Positions 1 through 11,516 of a stretch of DNA of 64,000 nt are shown here, in pieces. The stretch covers positions 54,487 to 118,486 of the forward strand of contig JBAMDO010000171.1 of the NCBI GenBank assembly GCA_037074765.1, written 5' to 3'. The stretch is from Mansonella perstans. Lineage: Eukaryota > Nematoda > Chromadorea > Rhabditida > Onchocercidae. Position numbers and translations under genes: made by a program. The notes beneath the pieces were generated by a model, which was given only the letters and a program-made list of their open reading frames with translations, had not been told where the DNA came from and did no database searches. Every line of letters starts with the position of its first letter. Position 1 is the stretch's first letter.

Positions 1-805
1 TCGTACAGTTCCAAAAGGCAAAAGGTCACCGGAATGAGTATTTTTTTAAGTTATTAGATACTTAGATAAAGATTTTTTACTGATTTTGGTCGTAGTTCGC
101 CTTGACACAATTTCATCGACCTTAGTCTAATATACCTGCTAGAATTCATCGAGTGAATTTATTCATAAATACTGCGCTATTAAAGGAAATTCCGTAGCAA
201 AACAGCACACAACAATTTTCCAAACTTTTCATCAATTTTTAACAGTTTTCAAATTTTTCGACTGGAATAAGTGATCATTATTTCATATTAAAAAAGCAAC
301 CCAAAAAAATTTTGATTTATTAAAAATGATTGCTGATAAAATCTTTGCAAAGCAAAAAAGAACTGGATAGATGAAATCTAGTTTCATTGTTATGATCAGT
401 TCCTTTTTATTTATCCGCCTTAATCCATTTTTGTCACTTGCCTTGAAATCCGAAAATAAAACTGGTCTCAGAACAAAAAACAAAAAGAAAAATACTCAAT
501 CACTTGAATGCGTTTAAAGTGAGTTAGTTCTATTAATATCTGTTATATTAATTGGTTTCGCTGTCAAAGTATAAGAACCACAATTTTTATCTCTTAAATC
601 ATCGACAATTCCATTCCTTCGATGTATTCTTCATTGTTGAACAAAATGCTTGGAGTTTATTCGGTTTGAAGAATGCCATAAGAACTGATAGTTCAAGTGT
701 AATAGCCTCATAATCGGTCGGTGAAACGGCTAATTTTGTAGTCTGATTAAGGGTAACTTTCCTTATAACGCAAGATTAAAGTTATTATGTAAGCCATTAT
801 TTCAG
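1..805 (+). repeat. Upstream block of peptide gene copy 1 (left-truncated)
   Basis: This block is the reverse complement of about 3690-4480 and recurs in front of every peptide gene in the array, so it is the shared 5' flank of the family. It ends in a TTATTTCAG splice acceptor (AG at 804-805) directly before the peptide exon. The empty site for the solo LTR seen in copies 3 and 5 is present near 695-710. The opposite strand carries a short open frame that recurs in other copies, which I do not accept as a gene on present evidence. The window edge cuts the block. Confidence 0.75.
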
Positions 806-819
806 ACTGCAAGAGAATT

Positions 820-993
820 ATGATGAAGTTTATAGTATATCTTGTACTGTTCATTTGTTGCGCCAGCACCCTCATGACAAGATTATCGATACAACAACCA
901 CCAGCACCAGGAGTAGGAGGGGTACCAGGAGTAGGAGGGGTACCAGCGGCGCCACCATTGAATGTACAAATCCAAGCATCTCTACATGGATAA
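820..993 (+). CDS. Secreted Pro/Gly/Val-rich peptide, copy 1
   Basis: This 57-residue frame begins MMKFIVYLVLFICC, a short positively charged start and a hydrophobic core typical of a signal peptide. A QQPPAP segment, two GVGGVP units and the family C-terminus LNVQIQASLHG follow. A splice acceptor lies 15 bases before the ATG and a donor-like GTAAGC about 20 bases after the stop, so the coding part sits in one exon; the acceptor could receive a spliced leader. The start is the first of two tandem ATGs. The mature part has no cysteine. It is the member with the Gly-rich VPGVG-like middle rather than VGVAPG. I recognise no named family; secretion is inferred from the N-terminus. Confidence 0.65.
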   Translation: MMKFIVYLVLFICCASTLMTRLSIQQPPAPGVGGVPGVGGVPAAPPLNVQIQASLHG

Positions 994-2370
994 TGGGATA
1001 ATATTTTGTTCGAAAGTAAGCTTTTAAGTCTTATATTGCAATAATCATGAAATAAGATTATTTCTTAATAATGCAAAATTTGGTAATCGTGAAGTTACTT
1101 ACTCATTATTCTGGATCTGATTTTCTGAATCATAATACTTTTTAGAGATATTGGATGGCTGATAAAAATTTTCACTGAATAATCATCATATTTTAGTACA
1201 GTGTGATTTGAAAATAGCTATTAATGATTAATTTGATTAAATTTAAACGCTTATGCATTAAATTTAAAGAATTTTGCTTTTCAGAATTTCTCAGTTTATT
1301 GTACCCGCTGTTTGAAAAGAAATAAAACAGAAAAAACAGAGTTTTGTGTTACGATTTATGTGAATTTTCAAGAATTAACGCAGTGTGTAGTATTGTATAT
1401 ATATATATGTATATAATGTGTATGTATATATGTGCAACGTATGTACTTTGTACAATCAGCATCCATTTGAACACAACATTTAACCTTAACATTTTGTAGG
1501 TCCCTTATGGAACAAGACATATCCGAAGGTGACGTGGTGCTTCTGAGATTCAAATAGATTTAAATATATATATATTTATATTCAAATATATAAATATATG
1601 TTTTTTAAATTGATTGTTCGCACTAATAGTTATTAAATTCACGAGTTTGAAAATTTTGCTGAGTAGTTTTTTAATGGGCACAATTTTAATGATGAATTGA
1701 ATTTTAATATTTCTATAACCAAGCAAAAGAAGCAAGCATCGAATAACTTTTCTTGCTTGCATGTAAAAAGTTTTTACAGTTAAACCTTGCAAGACAAAAT
1801 TACTTGTCAATAAAAAGCGTGTAAATGTTTCCTTTGCTTTGTTCGTTGAGGTCGAGTTGAACGCGTCGAGGAGTGACTGCATTGGGACGATGGAGCGTCG
1901 GACTATCTATACGTTGAAGCTGACTCTGTCACTTCTATAGTAACATCGATAAGCATAAACAGCAAAGGATTTAGCGATGATCTTAAACATTAGATATTTA
2001 AACAAAGATTTTTATTCATTTCGGCCATAATTACCTTTATACAATTTTATCGGCCCTAGTCTAACATGTGTGCTAGAATTCATCGAAATGAGTGAATTTA
2101 TTTATAAATACTGCATTATTAAAGAAACAAATTTTGCAGATGAAACTACTAACAAACTTTCCTTAAATTTAACAGTTTTCAACTTTTTCGAATAAGTGAT
2201 CATTTATTTCACTTACTTTCCTTCAATTTATCAAAGTATAAAATGAATTATTCTGATCAGCCGAATAATTTCATTGTAACATAACAATCACCGTCATGTT
2301 CGGCATATAAACCAGTTATCTTTTCTCATTATTTCTTACAATATAACAGATGCGATTCCGAAAACCAAAT
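994..2370. repeat. 3' flank of copy 1, array-specific, no gene
   Basis: AT-rich flank shared with units 2 and 3 (about 9016-10360 and 17684-18496). It contains the splice donor after the peptide exon (near 1015), TA-rich microsatellite runs near 1395-1430, an unc-112-like exon fragment (listed separately), and a 1.8-2.2 kb stretch that restarts the upstream-block sequence in plus orientation. Minus-strand open frames at 1368-1882 are repeated in other units with no splice or start support. Confidence 0.6.
1500..1557 (+). pseudogene. unc-112/kindlin exon fragment, copy 1
   Basis: A TTTTGTAG acceptor is followed by a frame reading SLMEQDISEGDVVLLRFK and then a stop. This resembles the short segment before the second FERM subdomain of kindlins (UNC-112 in nematodes), where a SLMEQ...LLRF(K) stretch occurs. 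No other kindlin exon is visible, and the usual donor is missing: TAG follows the lysine codon. It lies about 500 bases downstream of peptide gene copy 1 on the same strand. Identification rests on a short match from memory, so it is moderate. Confidence 0.45.
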
Positions 2371-2979
2371 TAAAGCATTTAGGAAATTAAATTAAGACAC
2401 ATCCAACAAGAAGTTGCATAATGTGGTCTGCATTGAGTTATTAATTAATAGCCGCAGCATATCAGGAATATTTTTTGAATAAATGTGAAATTCAATAAAC
2501 CTTTATTTTAAATCTTTATCAATAGTTATCATTTATCAATACTGAATAAAAAGTAATCAAAGACAAACAAAATTTCAAGAAAAACAATATCCAAGACGGA
2601 AGAAACGAAAGTCTGGTGATAGATCAGCTACAAAAGCAATAATATAAGCTCCACATTTCCTGAAAGTGAGGATTATTCAGTTTTAACTGATAAGCTTCTG
2701 ATAAGATGCTCGGCAAATTACTTCACTTTTCAATCAAATTCAATTTTCTTCTATTAGTTATTTGAGAGCTAATTTTGAATACCTAGGTGGATTAACGATT
2801 ACATATGGAAAAAAATGGTCATTTATGACAGCTGGTCAGTGGTCCACCATCTAAAATTTAGCCACATTGTTGATTAAGCAGGTTAGGAAATTAATTCATG
2901 CAACATTTTCTTCCGGCTTGGACTAATGCGGAATGTGAACAGTTCAAAAAGTGTTTGAATTTCAAAACATCGTGCCATT
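2371..2979 (-). pseudogene. che-12 3'-end fragment, copy a
   Basis: This piece matches about 600 bases around the 3' end of the intact che-12-like gene (41182-41783). On the minus strand it encodes the last roughly 30 residues of that protein (compare MARCF, LFELFTFRI, KMLHELIS, stop), followed by its downstream flank. No other che-12 exon is present, so it is a fragment carried along with the array. It occurs at the same place in units 1, 2 and 3. Confidence 0.7.
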
Positions 2980-3517
2980 GTAATAGTATATATATTAACA
3001 AAAAAATTAACAACTGCTGTGAAACATTCGTAATTTCCACTCCAAATATTTCATTTTTTGGATTTTTTCTAATTTTAAATTTAAAAAAATGCTCCGTCTA
3101 TTCATAATTGCTCATCTGATTAATTTCTATCAATCAATCATTTATTGAAGTGAACTTGAAATTTTCAACTTGAAACCAGCGAATATAGAAAAACAACAAA
3201 ATTCTGTGTGCAGGAACCAAATGCTATCTTTGTTTAATTTCGGCAGTTTATATAAGAAGTACGTCTATCAATTTCAACCAGTTAAATTAAGAAGCATTGC
3301 GGGTTAGAGGTCAGTAGATATAATAATTTCAGAGTAAATAACAACAAAAAATTGAAATCAATAAATTCAATATTTAGAATCTTTTATAAGCTATTCCTAG
3401 CAAAAGTCTTTGAAATGCAAATTGCTAAAAAATTTTGAATTATTACGAAATAATCTTATTTCATGATTATTGCAATATAAAATTTAAAAGCTTACCTTAG
3501 AAAAAAGAATTATCCCA
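2980..3517. repeat. Array sequence between che-12 fragment and peptide gene copy 2
   Basis: AT-rich array sequence also present at about 10980-11516 and 21322-21865, and inverted at about 29640-30000. The end nearest the gene has the AAG|GTAAGC donor of the minus-strand peptide exon (plus strand near 3490). I see no coding content. Confidence 0.6.
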
Positions 3518-3682
3518 TTATCCATGAAAAGATGCTTGGATTTGTACATTCAATGGTTGCGCCCCTACTCCTGGTGCTACCCCTACTCCTGGTGCTACTG
3601 CTGGTGGTTGTTGTACCGATAAGCTCAGGCGATTGCTACCGCAATAAATGGACAGCATAAGATATACTATAAATTTGATCAT
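3518..3682 (-). CDS. Secreted VGVAPG-type peptide, copy 2
   Basis: The 54-residue frame starts [16 protein letters not shown], a signal-peptide-like sequence, then [10 protein letters not shown], two APGVGV units and the C-terminus LNVQIQASFHG. It contains one exact VGVAPG. A TTTTCAG-type acceptor precedes the ATG and AAG|GTAAGC follows the stop by about 25 bases. It is convergent with copy 1, 2.5 kb apart. It belongs to the MIKF subfamily with copies 4 and 6. Secretion is inferred; the function is unknown. Confidence 0.68.
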   Translation of the reverse strand: MIKFIVYLMLSIYCGSNRLSLSVQQPPAVAPGVGVAPGVGAQPLNVQIQASFHG

Positions 3683-4480
3683 GATTCCCTTGCAATCTGA
3701 AATAATGGCTTTCGTAATAAATTTAATCTGCGTTATAAGGAAAGTTACCGCTTAATCAAATTACAAAATTAGTCGTTTCACCAACCGATTATGAGGCTAT
3801 TACACTTGAACTATTAGTTCTCATGGCATTCTTCAAACCGAACAAACTTCAAGCATTTTGTTCAACAATGAAGAATTGTCGATGATTTAAAAGATAGAAG
3901 TTGTGGTTCTTACACTTTAACAGCGAAACCAATTAATATAACAGATATCAATAGAACTCACTTTAAATACATTCAAGTGATTAAGTATTTTTTCTTTTTG
4001 TTTTTTATTCTGAGACCAGTTTTATTTTCGTATTTCAAGGCAAGTGATAAAAATGGATTAAGGCGGATAAATAAAAAGGAACTGATCATAACAATGAAAC
4101 TGGATTTTATCTATCCAGTCCTTTTTTGCTTTGCAAAGATTTTATCAACAATCATTTTTAATGAATCAGAATTTTTTCGGATTGTTTTTTTAATGTAAAA
4201 TAAATGATCACTTATCCAGTCGAAAAAATTGAAAACTGTTAAAAATTGATGAAAAGTTTGGAAAATTGTTGTGTGCTATTTTGCTACGGAATTTCCTTTA
4301 ATAGGCAGTATTTATGAATAAATTCATGAATTCTAGCAGGCATATTAGACTAAGGTCGATGAAATTGTATTAAGGCGAATTACGACCAAAATCAGTAAGA
4401 AATCTTTATCTAAGTACCTAATAACTTAAAAAGATACTCATTCTGGTGACCTCTTGGGCACTGTACGAAATGGTGAAGCG
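3683..4480 (-). repeat. Upstream block of peptide gene copy 2
   Basis: Inverted equivalent of 1-805. The plus strand holds a 73-codon open frame (3977-4198) rich in Phe, Leu and Ile that recurs in several copies, with some in-frame and some frame-breaking indels. I treat it as unproven. Confidence 0.65.
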
Positions 4481-5395
4481 TCTGTTCGTCGAGGTTAGAG
4501 TTGAACGTGTCAAAAGGTGACTGCGTTGGCACGATGGAGCGTCGGACTATCTATGCGTTGAGACTGACTCCATCCCTTCTATAGTTACATCGGCAAGCAT
4601 ACAAAATAGATTTAGCTATGATCGTAGATAGGTAAGAACTTAGACAGTGACTTTTTGCTTATTTTGGCTATCATTCTCCTTGATACAATTTTTAATCTCA
4701 TATTTATTCTAGAATTCATCGGAGTGAATTTATTCATAAATACTGCGTTACTAAATGAAGAAAATTTTGCAGCTGCAACTGCTAACCAAACTTTTCATCA
4801 ATTTTTAACAGTTTTCAAATTTTAAGTGATCGGTTATTTCATAATAAAGAAACAATCCGAGAAAATTTTGATTTACTAAATGATTGATGATAAAGTCTTT
4901 GCAAAGCAAAAAATAGCTGGATAGACGAAATCTAGTTCCATTGCTGTGATTTACATCAGTTCCTTTTTATTTTCTTTTTCATTGTTATGATTTCTTTTTT
5001 TATTGTTTTTTTCATTGTTATGATTTACAACACTTCAACAAATTAAATCTGCTACAATGTGTCGTCGCTGCTGCAATATAGTGGCGCAACAAAAATGAAT
5101 AAAGACAGATAAAAAGGAACTGATGTAAGTTAGAACAACAAAACTAGTTTTTTTGTAACTTTTCAATCATCCAGTTATTTTTTGCTTTGCGGAGATTTAT
5201 CAAATTTTTTTCGGATTTGTTTGTTTATTATGAAATAAATAATCACTTATTCCAGTCGAAAAGTTTGAAAAATGCTAAAAATTAATAAATATTTAGTGAA
5301 TAGTTGTATTCTATTTTGCTATTTCTCAGACTTTTCTTTCCTTAATAATGCAATGTTTATAAATAAATTCACTCATCTGATGTATTCTATTTGTT
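4481..5395. repeat. Nested inverted pieces of the upstream block
   Basis: A plus-oriented partial copy of the upstream block (4481-4990) faces a minus-oriented partial copy (about 5090-5395), making an imperfect inverted repeat without a peptide gene between them. The same structure is at 12500-13400. The segment opens with a GC-richer stretch around GGAGCGTCGGACTATC that recurs at most block edges. Confidence 0.55.
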
Positions 5396-5800
5396 AATAA
5401 TAAAAATTTTCAAAAATTATTATTTATAAAAATTTTCAATTGACAAATGATAATCTTTCAGATGGTTAATGATAATCTTTCGACAAATGATAATCTTTTA
5501 GATCACTAACAACAGTTTGTAATTGCCAAATAGTAACCATTAGATCATTAATGATAATCATTTAGATGATTAATGATAGTCATTTAGGTGATTAATGATC
5601 ATCTTTCGGATGATGTACGATAATCCTCAACTGTCAAATGATAACCGTTTAGATGAATAATAATTTTAATTGATAAATGACAATGTTCTTGATGAATAAT
5701 AATAACTTTTAATTAGCAAATGATGATCTTTTTGACGATAAGTGATAATTTTCAATTGACAAACGGTAATCTTTTTGATGATAAATGATTATTAAAACTC
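5396..5800. repeat. Degenerate minisatellite, GACAAATGATAATCTTT type
   Basis: Many imperfect repeats of a roughly 20-30 base motif (GACAAATGATAATCTTTnGAT and variants with TTAATGATAATCATTTAGAT). A near-identical copy lies at 13410-13820, a short piece near 24908-24930 and inverted pieces at about 28500-28720. It has no coding potential. Confidence 0.6.
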
Positions 5801-7285
5801 GAAATACAACAACCTTATGGTCAGGGTCCACAACGTGGGCCATAATGACCATGACGTGGCCCCCTTTTTCTGTCTGGACTTCTGTAAGACTTAAATAATT
5901 TTTCGGAATTCAAAAACAAAAAGCTAAAGTAAAGGATGAGAGGTTAAAAAATTTTATCAGTATCATTAGATAAGTAATAATTGAATTAATTAATTAATTA
6001 AGGGAATTGATCAATCTGTTGTTTTATCATGATTGATTCATTATTAAAATATGTTTTCTGCTGTAAATATTAGATATGACTAACAGTAATAAATACTATT
6101 TATGCTGAGTAATAGCATTAAATGTCAACGACATATCAAATTATATTATTGTTTTTAGTTTAGCTGCTAATATCGAAACATTTGATTCTGAATTTTCACA
6201 TTCTATTTCGACTAATTAGAAGTTGAAAGCACAGTCACATCAAAAGGCCCGATTTGATGTTAAAAAGTGGCTTGACGAATTAAATTAAATATGACAAAGG
6301 TACAAGCAAAGAAGCTGTGCCAGAATAATGACGCAATTGTAATATCAAATCTTGTCTTTTTTTTTTATATGAATTGCAAATAAATTTTTTTAAATGATGT
6401 AAAAATTGATTTTCTGAGGCCTTCATACTTTTTAATTGCCAAATCTGTCATTATCAATTTCAGGTTTCATTGTGCATTTCATATTGAAATTTCGCAAGAG
6501 ATCGAATAGGAATCAATTTCTTTTAAGATTCAAGAATAATTTTTTGTTTAAAATTACTGATCTAATATTTCTTTTTCTTTTTTATATATTTTTGGTTCAG
6601 AAATGTGATGTTTATTCTTTTTTATGATAAAATACGAAATATTTAACGAAATATCTTGTGTTTTACTGAAATTAGACCTAAAAAGAGCACTCAAAATAAC
6701 CGTGAAAAGCAGCCTTATATTTTCATATCTCTTCCAATCATAAATTTTCGTAGCGGAATTTAATCTGAATGCTAATTTAGCTAATTTAGGTGCTCATTGT
6801 TATGTCATTTTTAAGTTCACTTTAAGAATAGATTTTTACTTGTTAATTGGAAGGTAAAGACTGGAATATAGTCAATTCCGTATTTCGATGAAAGCTTTAA
6901 AGATATAGATTTACTGAAATTGATGACGGGGAACTAATAGATCTTTCTCGAAGTTCTATCTTGAAATTCTCAATTACCATATTTTCTAATCCAAGTGCCG
7001 AAATCTTCGATCAGCGCACGACACTTTAATGTCTTTGCATCTCCATAGATTATGACATCGTAGTTGGCAATAGTTATTTATCAATGGTCTTCAAAACATT
7101 CACTCACTCTGGACATTAAGTTCATTGCTAGGATATACTAGTTCTACTGGTGGTTCCGTTCATATCCATCACTCTATTCTGTTTCTTGTCTGTTATCACC
7201 ATCTTGACTGTTTCCTCATTACACATTGGTGGTTTAAGGCTTAGACTGGTCGATAAAGTTGATTCGTCTTTTTCTGTACTATATT
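5801..7285. repeat. Distal part of unit 1, no secure gene
   Basis: Array sequence shared with 13820-15935 and 23275-25015. Unit 1 lacks about 465 bases that units 2 and 3 carry just before the next upstream block, and a 27-base in-frame stretch near 6980. Two minus-strand exon-like frames (described in unit 2) are present here in shortened form. Nothing else is recognisable. Confidence 0.5.
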
Positions 7286-8112
7286 AATGGATTGTACTGA
7301 GACCAGTTTCAAAAATGGCCGAAGTATGACAACTTTGAGGCGACGGGACATTGCATTGTACCTACGCTGAAATCGGAATTGAACACCAAGGAAGGATCCA
7401 TCCCTCTAATAGTAACATCGACAAGCATATACAGCAAAATATTCAGCGATGATCTTAAACATTATTCGATATTTAAACAAAGATTTTTTATTCATTTTGG
7501 CCATAATTCACCTTAACACAATTTTATCGACCTTAGCCTAATATGAATGCTAGAATTCACCGAGCGAATTTATTCATAAATATGCGCTATTAGAGGAAAT
7601 TTCGCAGCAAAATAGCACACAACAGTTAACTAAACTTTTCATTAATTTTTAACAGTTTTCAGATTTTTCGATTGGAATAAGTGATCATTTATTTCATATT
7701 AAAAAAACAACCCGAAAAAAATTTTGATTTATTAAAAATGATTGCTGACAAAATCTTTGCAAAGCAAAAAATAACTGGATAGATAAAATCTAGTATCACT
7801 GTTATGATTTTCATCAGTTCCTTTTTATTTATCTGCCTTAATCCATTTCTGTCAGTCGCCTTGAAATACGAAAATAAAACTGGTCTCAGAACAAATACAA
7901 AAAGAAAAAATATTTAATTACTTGAATGTATTTAAAGTGAGTTCTATTAATATCTGCTATATTAATTGGTTTCGCTGTCAAAGTGTAAGAACCACAATTT
8001 TTATCTCTTAAATCACTGACAGTTCCTTCAATGTCTTCTTCATTGTTGATCAAAATGCTTGGAGTTTGTTCGGTTTGAAGAATGCCATGAGAACTGACAA
8101 TTCCAGTGTAAT
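7286..8112 (+). repeat. Upstream block of peptide gene copy 3, distal part
   Basis: Plus-oriented upstream block, interrupted after GTAAT (8108-8112) by a solo LTR. It is almost identical to 15936-16763 and similar to 25720-26510. Confidence 0.65.
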
Positions 8113-8735
8113 TGTCCTGAAGAATTCTTGCGAGAGGTCGACGTCTGCCAATATTGTTCCAGCGGGTTTGTCCGGGAGCATTGTATTGCGTTGAGTTGAT
8201 CGTGTTGCGGAAAACCTAGTGGTAGGATAATAAAACCTTTATTACAGCGTGCCATAGAGTGAGGAATGTACAACGCACCAAAAGATACAGTTGTGGACCG
8301 AGTGTCTATTTATAGTCATAGAAGAGGCGGGATTAAAGCTTAATACAAAGATCCTAACGTCAAAATGATAAAGAGGAGATTAATAATGGTTGAGAATAGA
8401 TGATTTACCAAAGTACTTGTATGAATAAACCTAGATGTTATTGGTGGAAAGATTGACGTTCACATTGGGTGAAGAGAGGGAATTAATTATTTAAGACATT
8501 GGGTCTTTAAATGGTAATATAACGCCGTAGACAATGCTTTGTTAGCTTACTGTAGGAGAGAGGATTGAAAGTACAAAACAAAACCGTTGTTGTAGACAGA
8601 TATCTTAAGCTATTGCTATATAAAGGGTGTGAATTTACATATCAACAAAGAACATGGAAATACTTTACAATGTTATTAACATTTATTTACAATTTAATTT
8701 ATTGAGTTGTTGGAAGTTTCTCGAAATTCGCGACA
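8113..8735. mobile_element. Solo LTR with 5-bp target duplication
   Basis: A 623-base insertion bounded by TGTC and GACA (TG...CA ends) and flanked on both sides by GTAAT (8108-8112 and 8736-8740). Copies 1 and 9 of the same flank show the uninterrupted site with a single GTAAT, so this is an insertion with a target-site duplication. It contains a TATATAAAG box near 8637 and AATAAA near 8432. No internal retrotransposon genes adjoin it, so it is a solo LTR. The 5-base duplication fits BEL/Pao or other LTR elements; the family is not determined. Unit 3 has the same element at the same place. Confidence 0.8.
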
Positions 8736-8856
8736 GTAATAGCCTCATAATCGGTTGGTGAAACGGCCAATTTTGTAGTCTGATTAAGGGTAACTTTCCT
8801 TATAACGCAAGATTAAAGTTATTACGTAAGCCATTATTTCAGACTGCAAGAGAATT

Positions 8857-9015
8857 ATGATGAAGTTTATAGTATATCTTGTACTGTTCATTTATTGCGG
8901 TAGCACTCTCATGAGATTATCAGTACAACAACAACCACCAGCACCAGGAGTAGCAGGGGTACCAGCACCGGCGCCACCACTGAATGTACAAATCCAAGCA
9001 TCTCTACATGGATAA
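8857..9015 (+). CDS. Secreted Pro/Gly/Val-rich peptide, copy 3
   Basis: The 52-residue frame has signal-like MMKFIVYLVLFIYCGS, then [18 protein letters not shown] and the C-terminus LNVQIQASLHG. It is the shortest member, with a single GV repeat unit. The acceptor TTATTTCAG before the ATG and the donor AAG|GTAAGC after the stop are both intact. The solo LTR sits 120 bases upstream and may separate it from its promoter. Function unknown; secretion inferred. Confidence 0.65.
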   Translation: MMKFIVYLVLFIYCGSTLMRLSVQQQPPAPGVAGVPAPAPPLNVQIQASLHG

Positions 9016-10365
9016 TGGGATAATATTTTGTTCGAAGGTAAGCTTTTAAGTCTTATATTGCAATAATCATGAAATAATATTATTTCTTAATAATGCAAAA
9101 TTTGGTAATCGTGAAGTTATTTACTCATTATTCTGGGTCTGATTTCCTGAATCATAATACTTTTTAGAGATATTGGATCGCTGATAAAAATTTTCATTGA
9201 ATAATGATCATATTATAGTACAGTGTGATTTGAGAATAGCTATTAATGATTAGTTTAATTATTAAATTTCAAGAATTTTGCTTTTCAGAATTTATCAGTT
9301 TATTGTACCCGTTGTTTGAAAAGAAACAAAAGAGAAAAAACAGAGTTTTGTGTTACGGTTTATGCGAATTTTCAAGAATTAACGCAATGTGTAATATTGT
9401 ATATATATGTATATAATGTATATGTATATATGTGTAATGTATATACTTTGTACAAGCAGCATCCATTTGAACACAACTTTTAACCTTAACATTTTGTAGG
9501 TCCCTTATGGAACAAGGCATATCCGAAGGTGACGTGGTGCTTCTGAGATTCATACACATATATATATTTATATTTTGAAATATATATGTTTTTTGAATTG
9601 ATTGTTAGCATTAATAGTTATTAAATTCATGAGTTTGAAGATTTTGCTGAGTAGTTTTTTAGTGGGCACAATTTTAATGATGAATTGAATTTTAATATTT
9701 CTATAACCAAGCAAAAGAAGCAAGCATCGAATAACTTTCCTTGCTTGCATGTAAAAAGTTTTTACAGTTAAACCTTGCAAGACAAAATTACTTGTCAATA
9801 AAAAGCGTGTAAATGTTTCCTTTGCTTTGTTCGTTGAGGTCGAGTTGAACGCATCGAGGAGTGACTGCATTGGGACGATGGAGCGTCGGACTATCTATAC
9901 GTTGAAACTGACTCTGTCACTTCTATAGTAACATCGACCTTGCATAAATAGCAAAGGATTTAGCTATGATCTTAAATATTAGATATTTAAACAAAGATTT
10001 TTTATTCATTTCGGCCATAATTTACCTTAATACAATTCTATCGGCCCTAATCTAACATGTGTGCTAGAATTCATCGAAATGAGTGAATTTATTTATAAAT
10101 ACTGCATTATTAAAGAAACAAATTTTGCAGCTGAAACTAATAACCAAACTTTCCTTAAATTTAGCAGTTTTCAACTTTTTCGAATAAGTGATCATTCATT
10201 TCACTTAACTTTCCTTCAATTTATCAAAGTATAAAATGAATTATTCTGATCAGCCGAATAATTTCATTGTAATACAGCAATCACCGTCATGTTCGGCATA
10301 TAAACCAGTTATCTTCTCTCATTATTTCTTACAATAATAACAGATGCGATTCCGAAAACCAAATT
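9016..10365. repeat. 3' flank of copy 3
   Basis: Near-identical to 994-2370. It contains the second unc-112-like exon fragment and TA-rich runs near 9400-9440. No gene seen. Confidence 0.55.
9500..9551 (+). pseudogene. unc-112/kindlin exon fragment, copy 2
   Basis: Same acceptor and SLMEQ...LLRF frame as at 1500. After the RF codons the sequence runs into ATACACATATATA instead of a coding continuation, so the exon is cut in this unit too. Confidence 0.42.
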
Positions 10366-10979
10366 AAAGCATTTAGGAAATTAAATTAAGACACATCCAA
10401 CAAGAAGTTGTATAATGTGCTGTGCATTGAATTATTTAATTAATGGACGCAGCATATCAGGAATTTTTTTTAAATAAATGTGAAATTCAATAAACCTTTA
10501 TTTTAAATCTTTATCAATAGTTATCATTTATCAATACTGAATAAAAAGTAATGAAAGACAACCAAAAATTTCAAGAAAAACAATATCCAAGACGGGAGAA
10601 ACGAAAGTCTGGTGATAGATCAGCTGCAAAAGCAATAATATAAGCTCCACATTTCCTGAAAGTGAGGTATTATTCAGTTTTAACTGATAAGCTTCTGATA
10701 AGATGCTCGGCAAATTACTTCACTTTTCAATCAAATTCAATTTTCTTCTATTACGTTATTTGAGAGCTAATTTTGAATACCTAGGTGGATTAACGATTAC
10801 ATATGGAAAAAAATGGTCATTTATGACAGCTGGTCAGCTGGTCCACCATCTAAAATTTAGCCACATTGTTGATTAAGCAGGTTAGGAAATTAATTCATGC
10901 AACATTTTCTTCCGACTTGGACTAATGCGGAATGTGAACAGTTCAAAAAGTGTTGAATTTCAAAACATCGTGCCATTGT
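10366..10979 (-). pseudogene. che-12 3'-end fragment, copy b
   Basis: Second array copy of the che-12 tail plus its 3' flank. A one-base deletion near 10953 (GTGTTGAATTT where copy a has GTGTTTGAATTT) shifts the short coding remnant, so this copy has lost even the terminal reading frame. Confidence 0.68.
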
Positions 10980-11516
10980 AATAGTATATATATTAACAAA
11001 AAAATTAACAACTGCTGTGAAACATTCGTAATTTCCACTCCAAATATTTCATTTTTTGGATTTTTTCTAATTTTAAATTTAAAAAAATGCTCCGTCTATT
11101 CATAATTGCTCATCTGATTAATTTCTACCGATCAATCATTTATTGAAGTGAACTTGAAATTTTCAACTTGAAACCAGCGAATATAGAAAAACAACAAAAT
11201 TCTGTGTGCAGGAACCAAATGCCATCTTTGTTTAATTTCGGCAGTTTATATAAAAAGTACGTCTATCAATTTCAACCAGTGAAACTAAGAAGCATTGCGG
11301 GTTAGAGGTCAGTAGATATAATAATTTCAGAGTAAATAACAACAAAAAATTGAAATCAATAAATTCAATATTTAGAATCTTTTATAAGCTATTCCTAGCA
11401 AAAGTCTTTGAAATGCAAATTGCTAAAAAATTTTGAATTATTACGAAATAATCTTATTTCATGATTATTGCTATATTAAGATTTAAAAGCTTACCTTAGA
11501 AAAAAGAATTATCCCA

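Noticed and set aside
1368..1882. Minus-strand short frames repeated at 9353-9870 and 18040-18421
   Set aside because: They run opposite to the unc-112-like exon through TA microsatellites; conservation among units reflects recent duplication only.
5396..5800. Possible CRISPR-like array
   Set aside because: Repeats are degenerate, irregular in spacing, and the spacers are variants of the same motif, in an animal genome: a minisatellite.
8040..8273. Minus frame spanning the LTR edge (and a sister frame at 16701-16931)
   Set aside because: It crosses an LTR insertion boundary, so continuity is accidental. A frame reading FRNTINSTQYNAPGQTRW inside the LTR looks protein-like but lies wholly within the element end.
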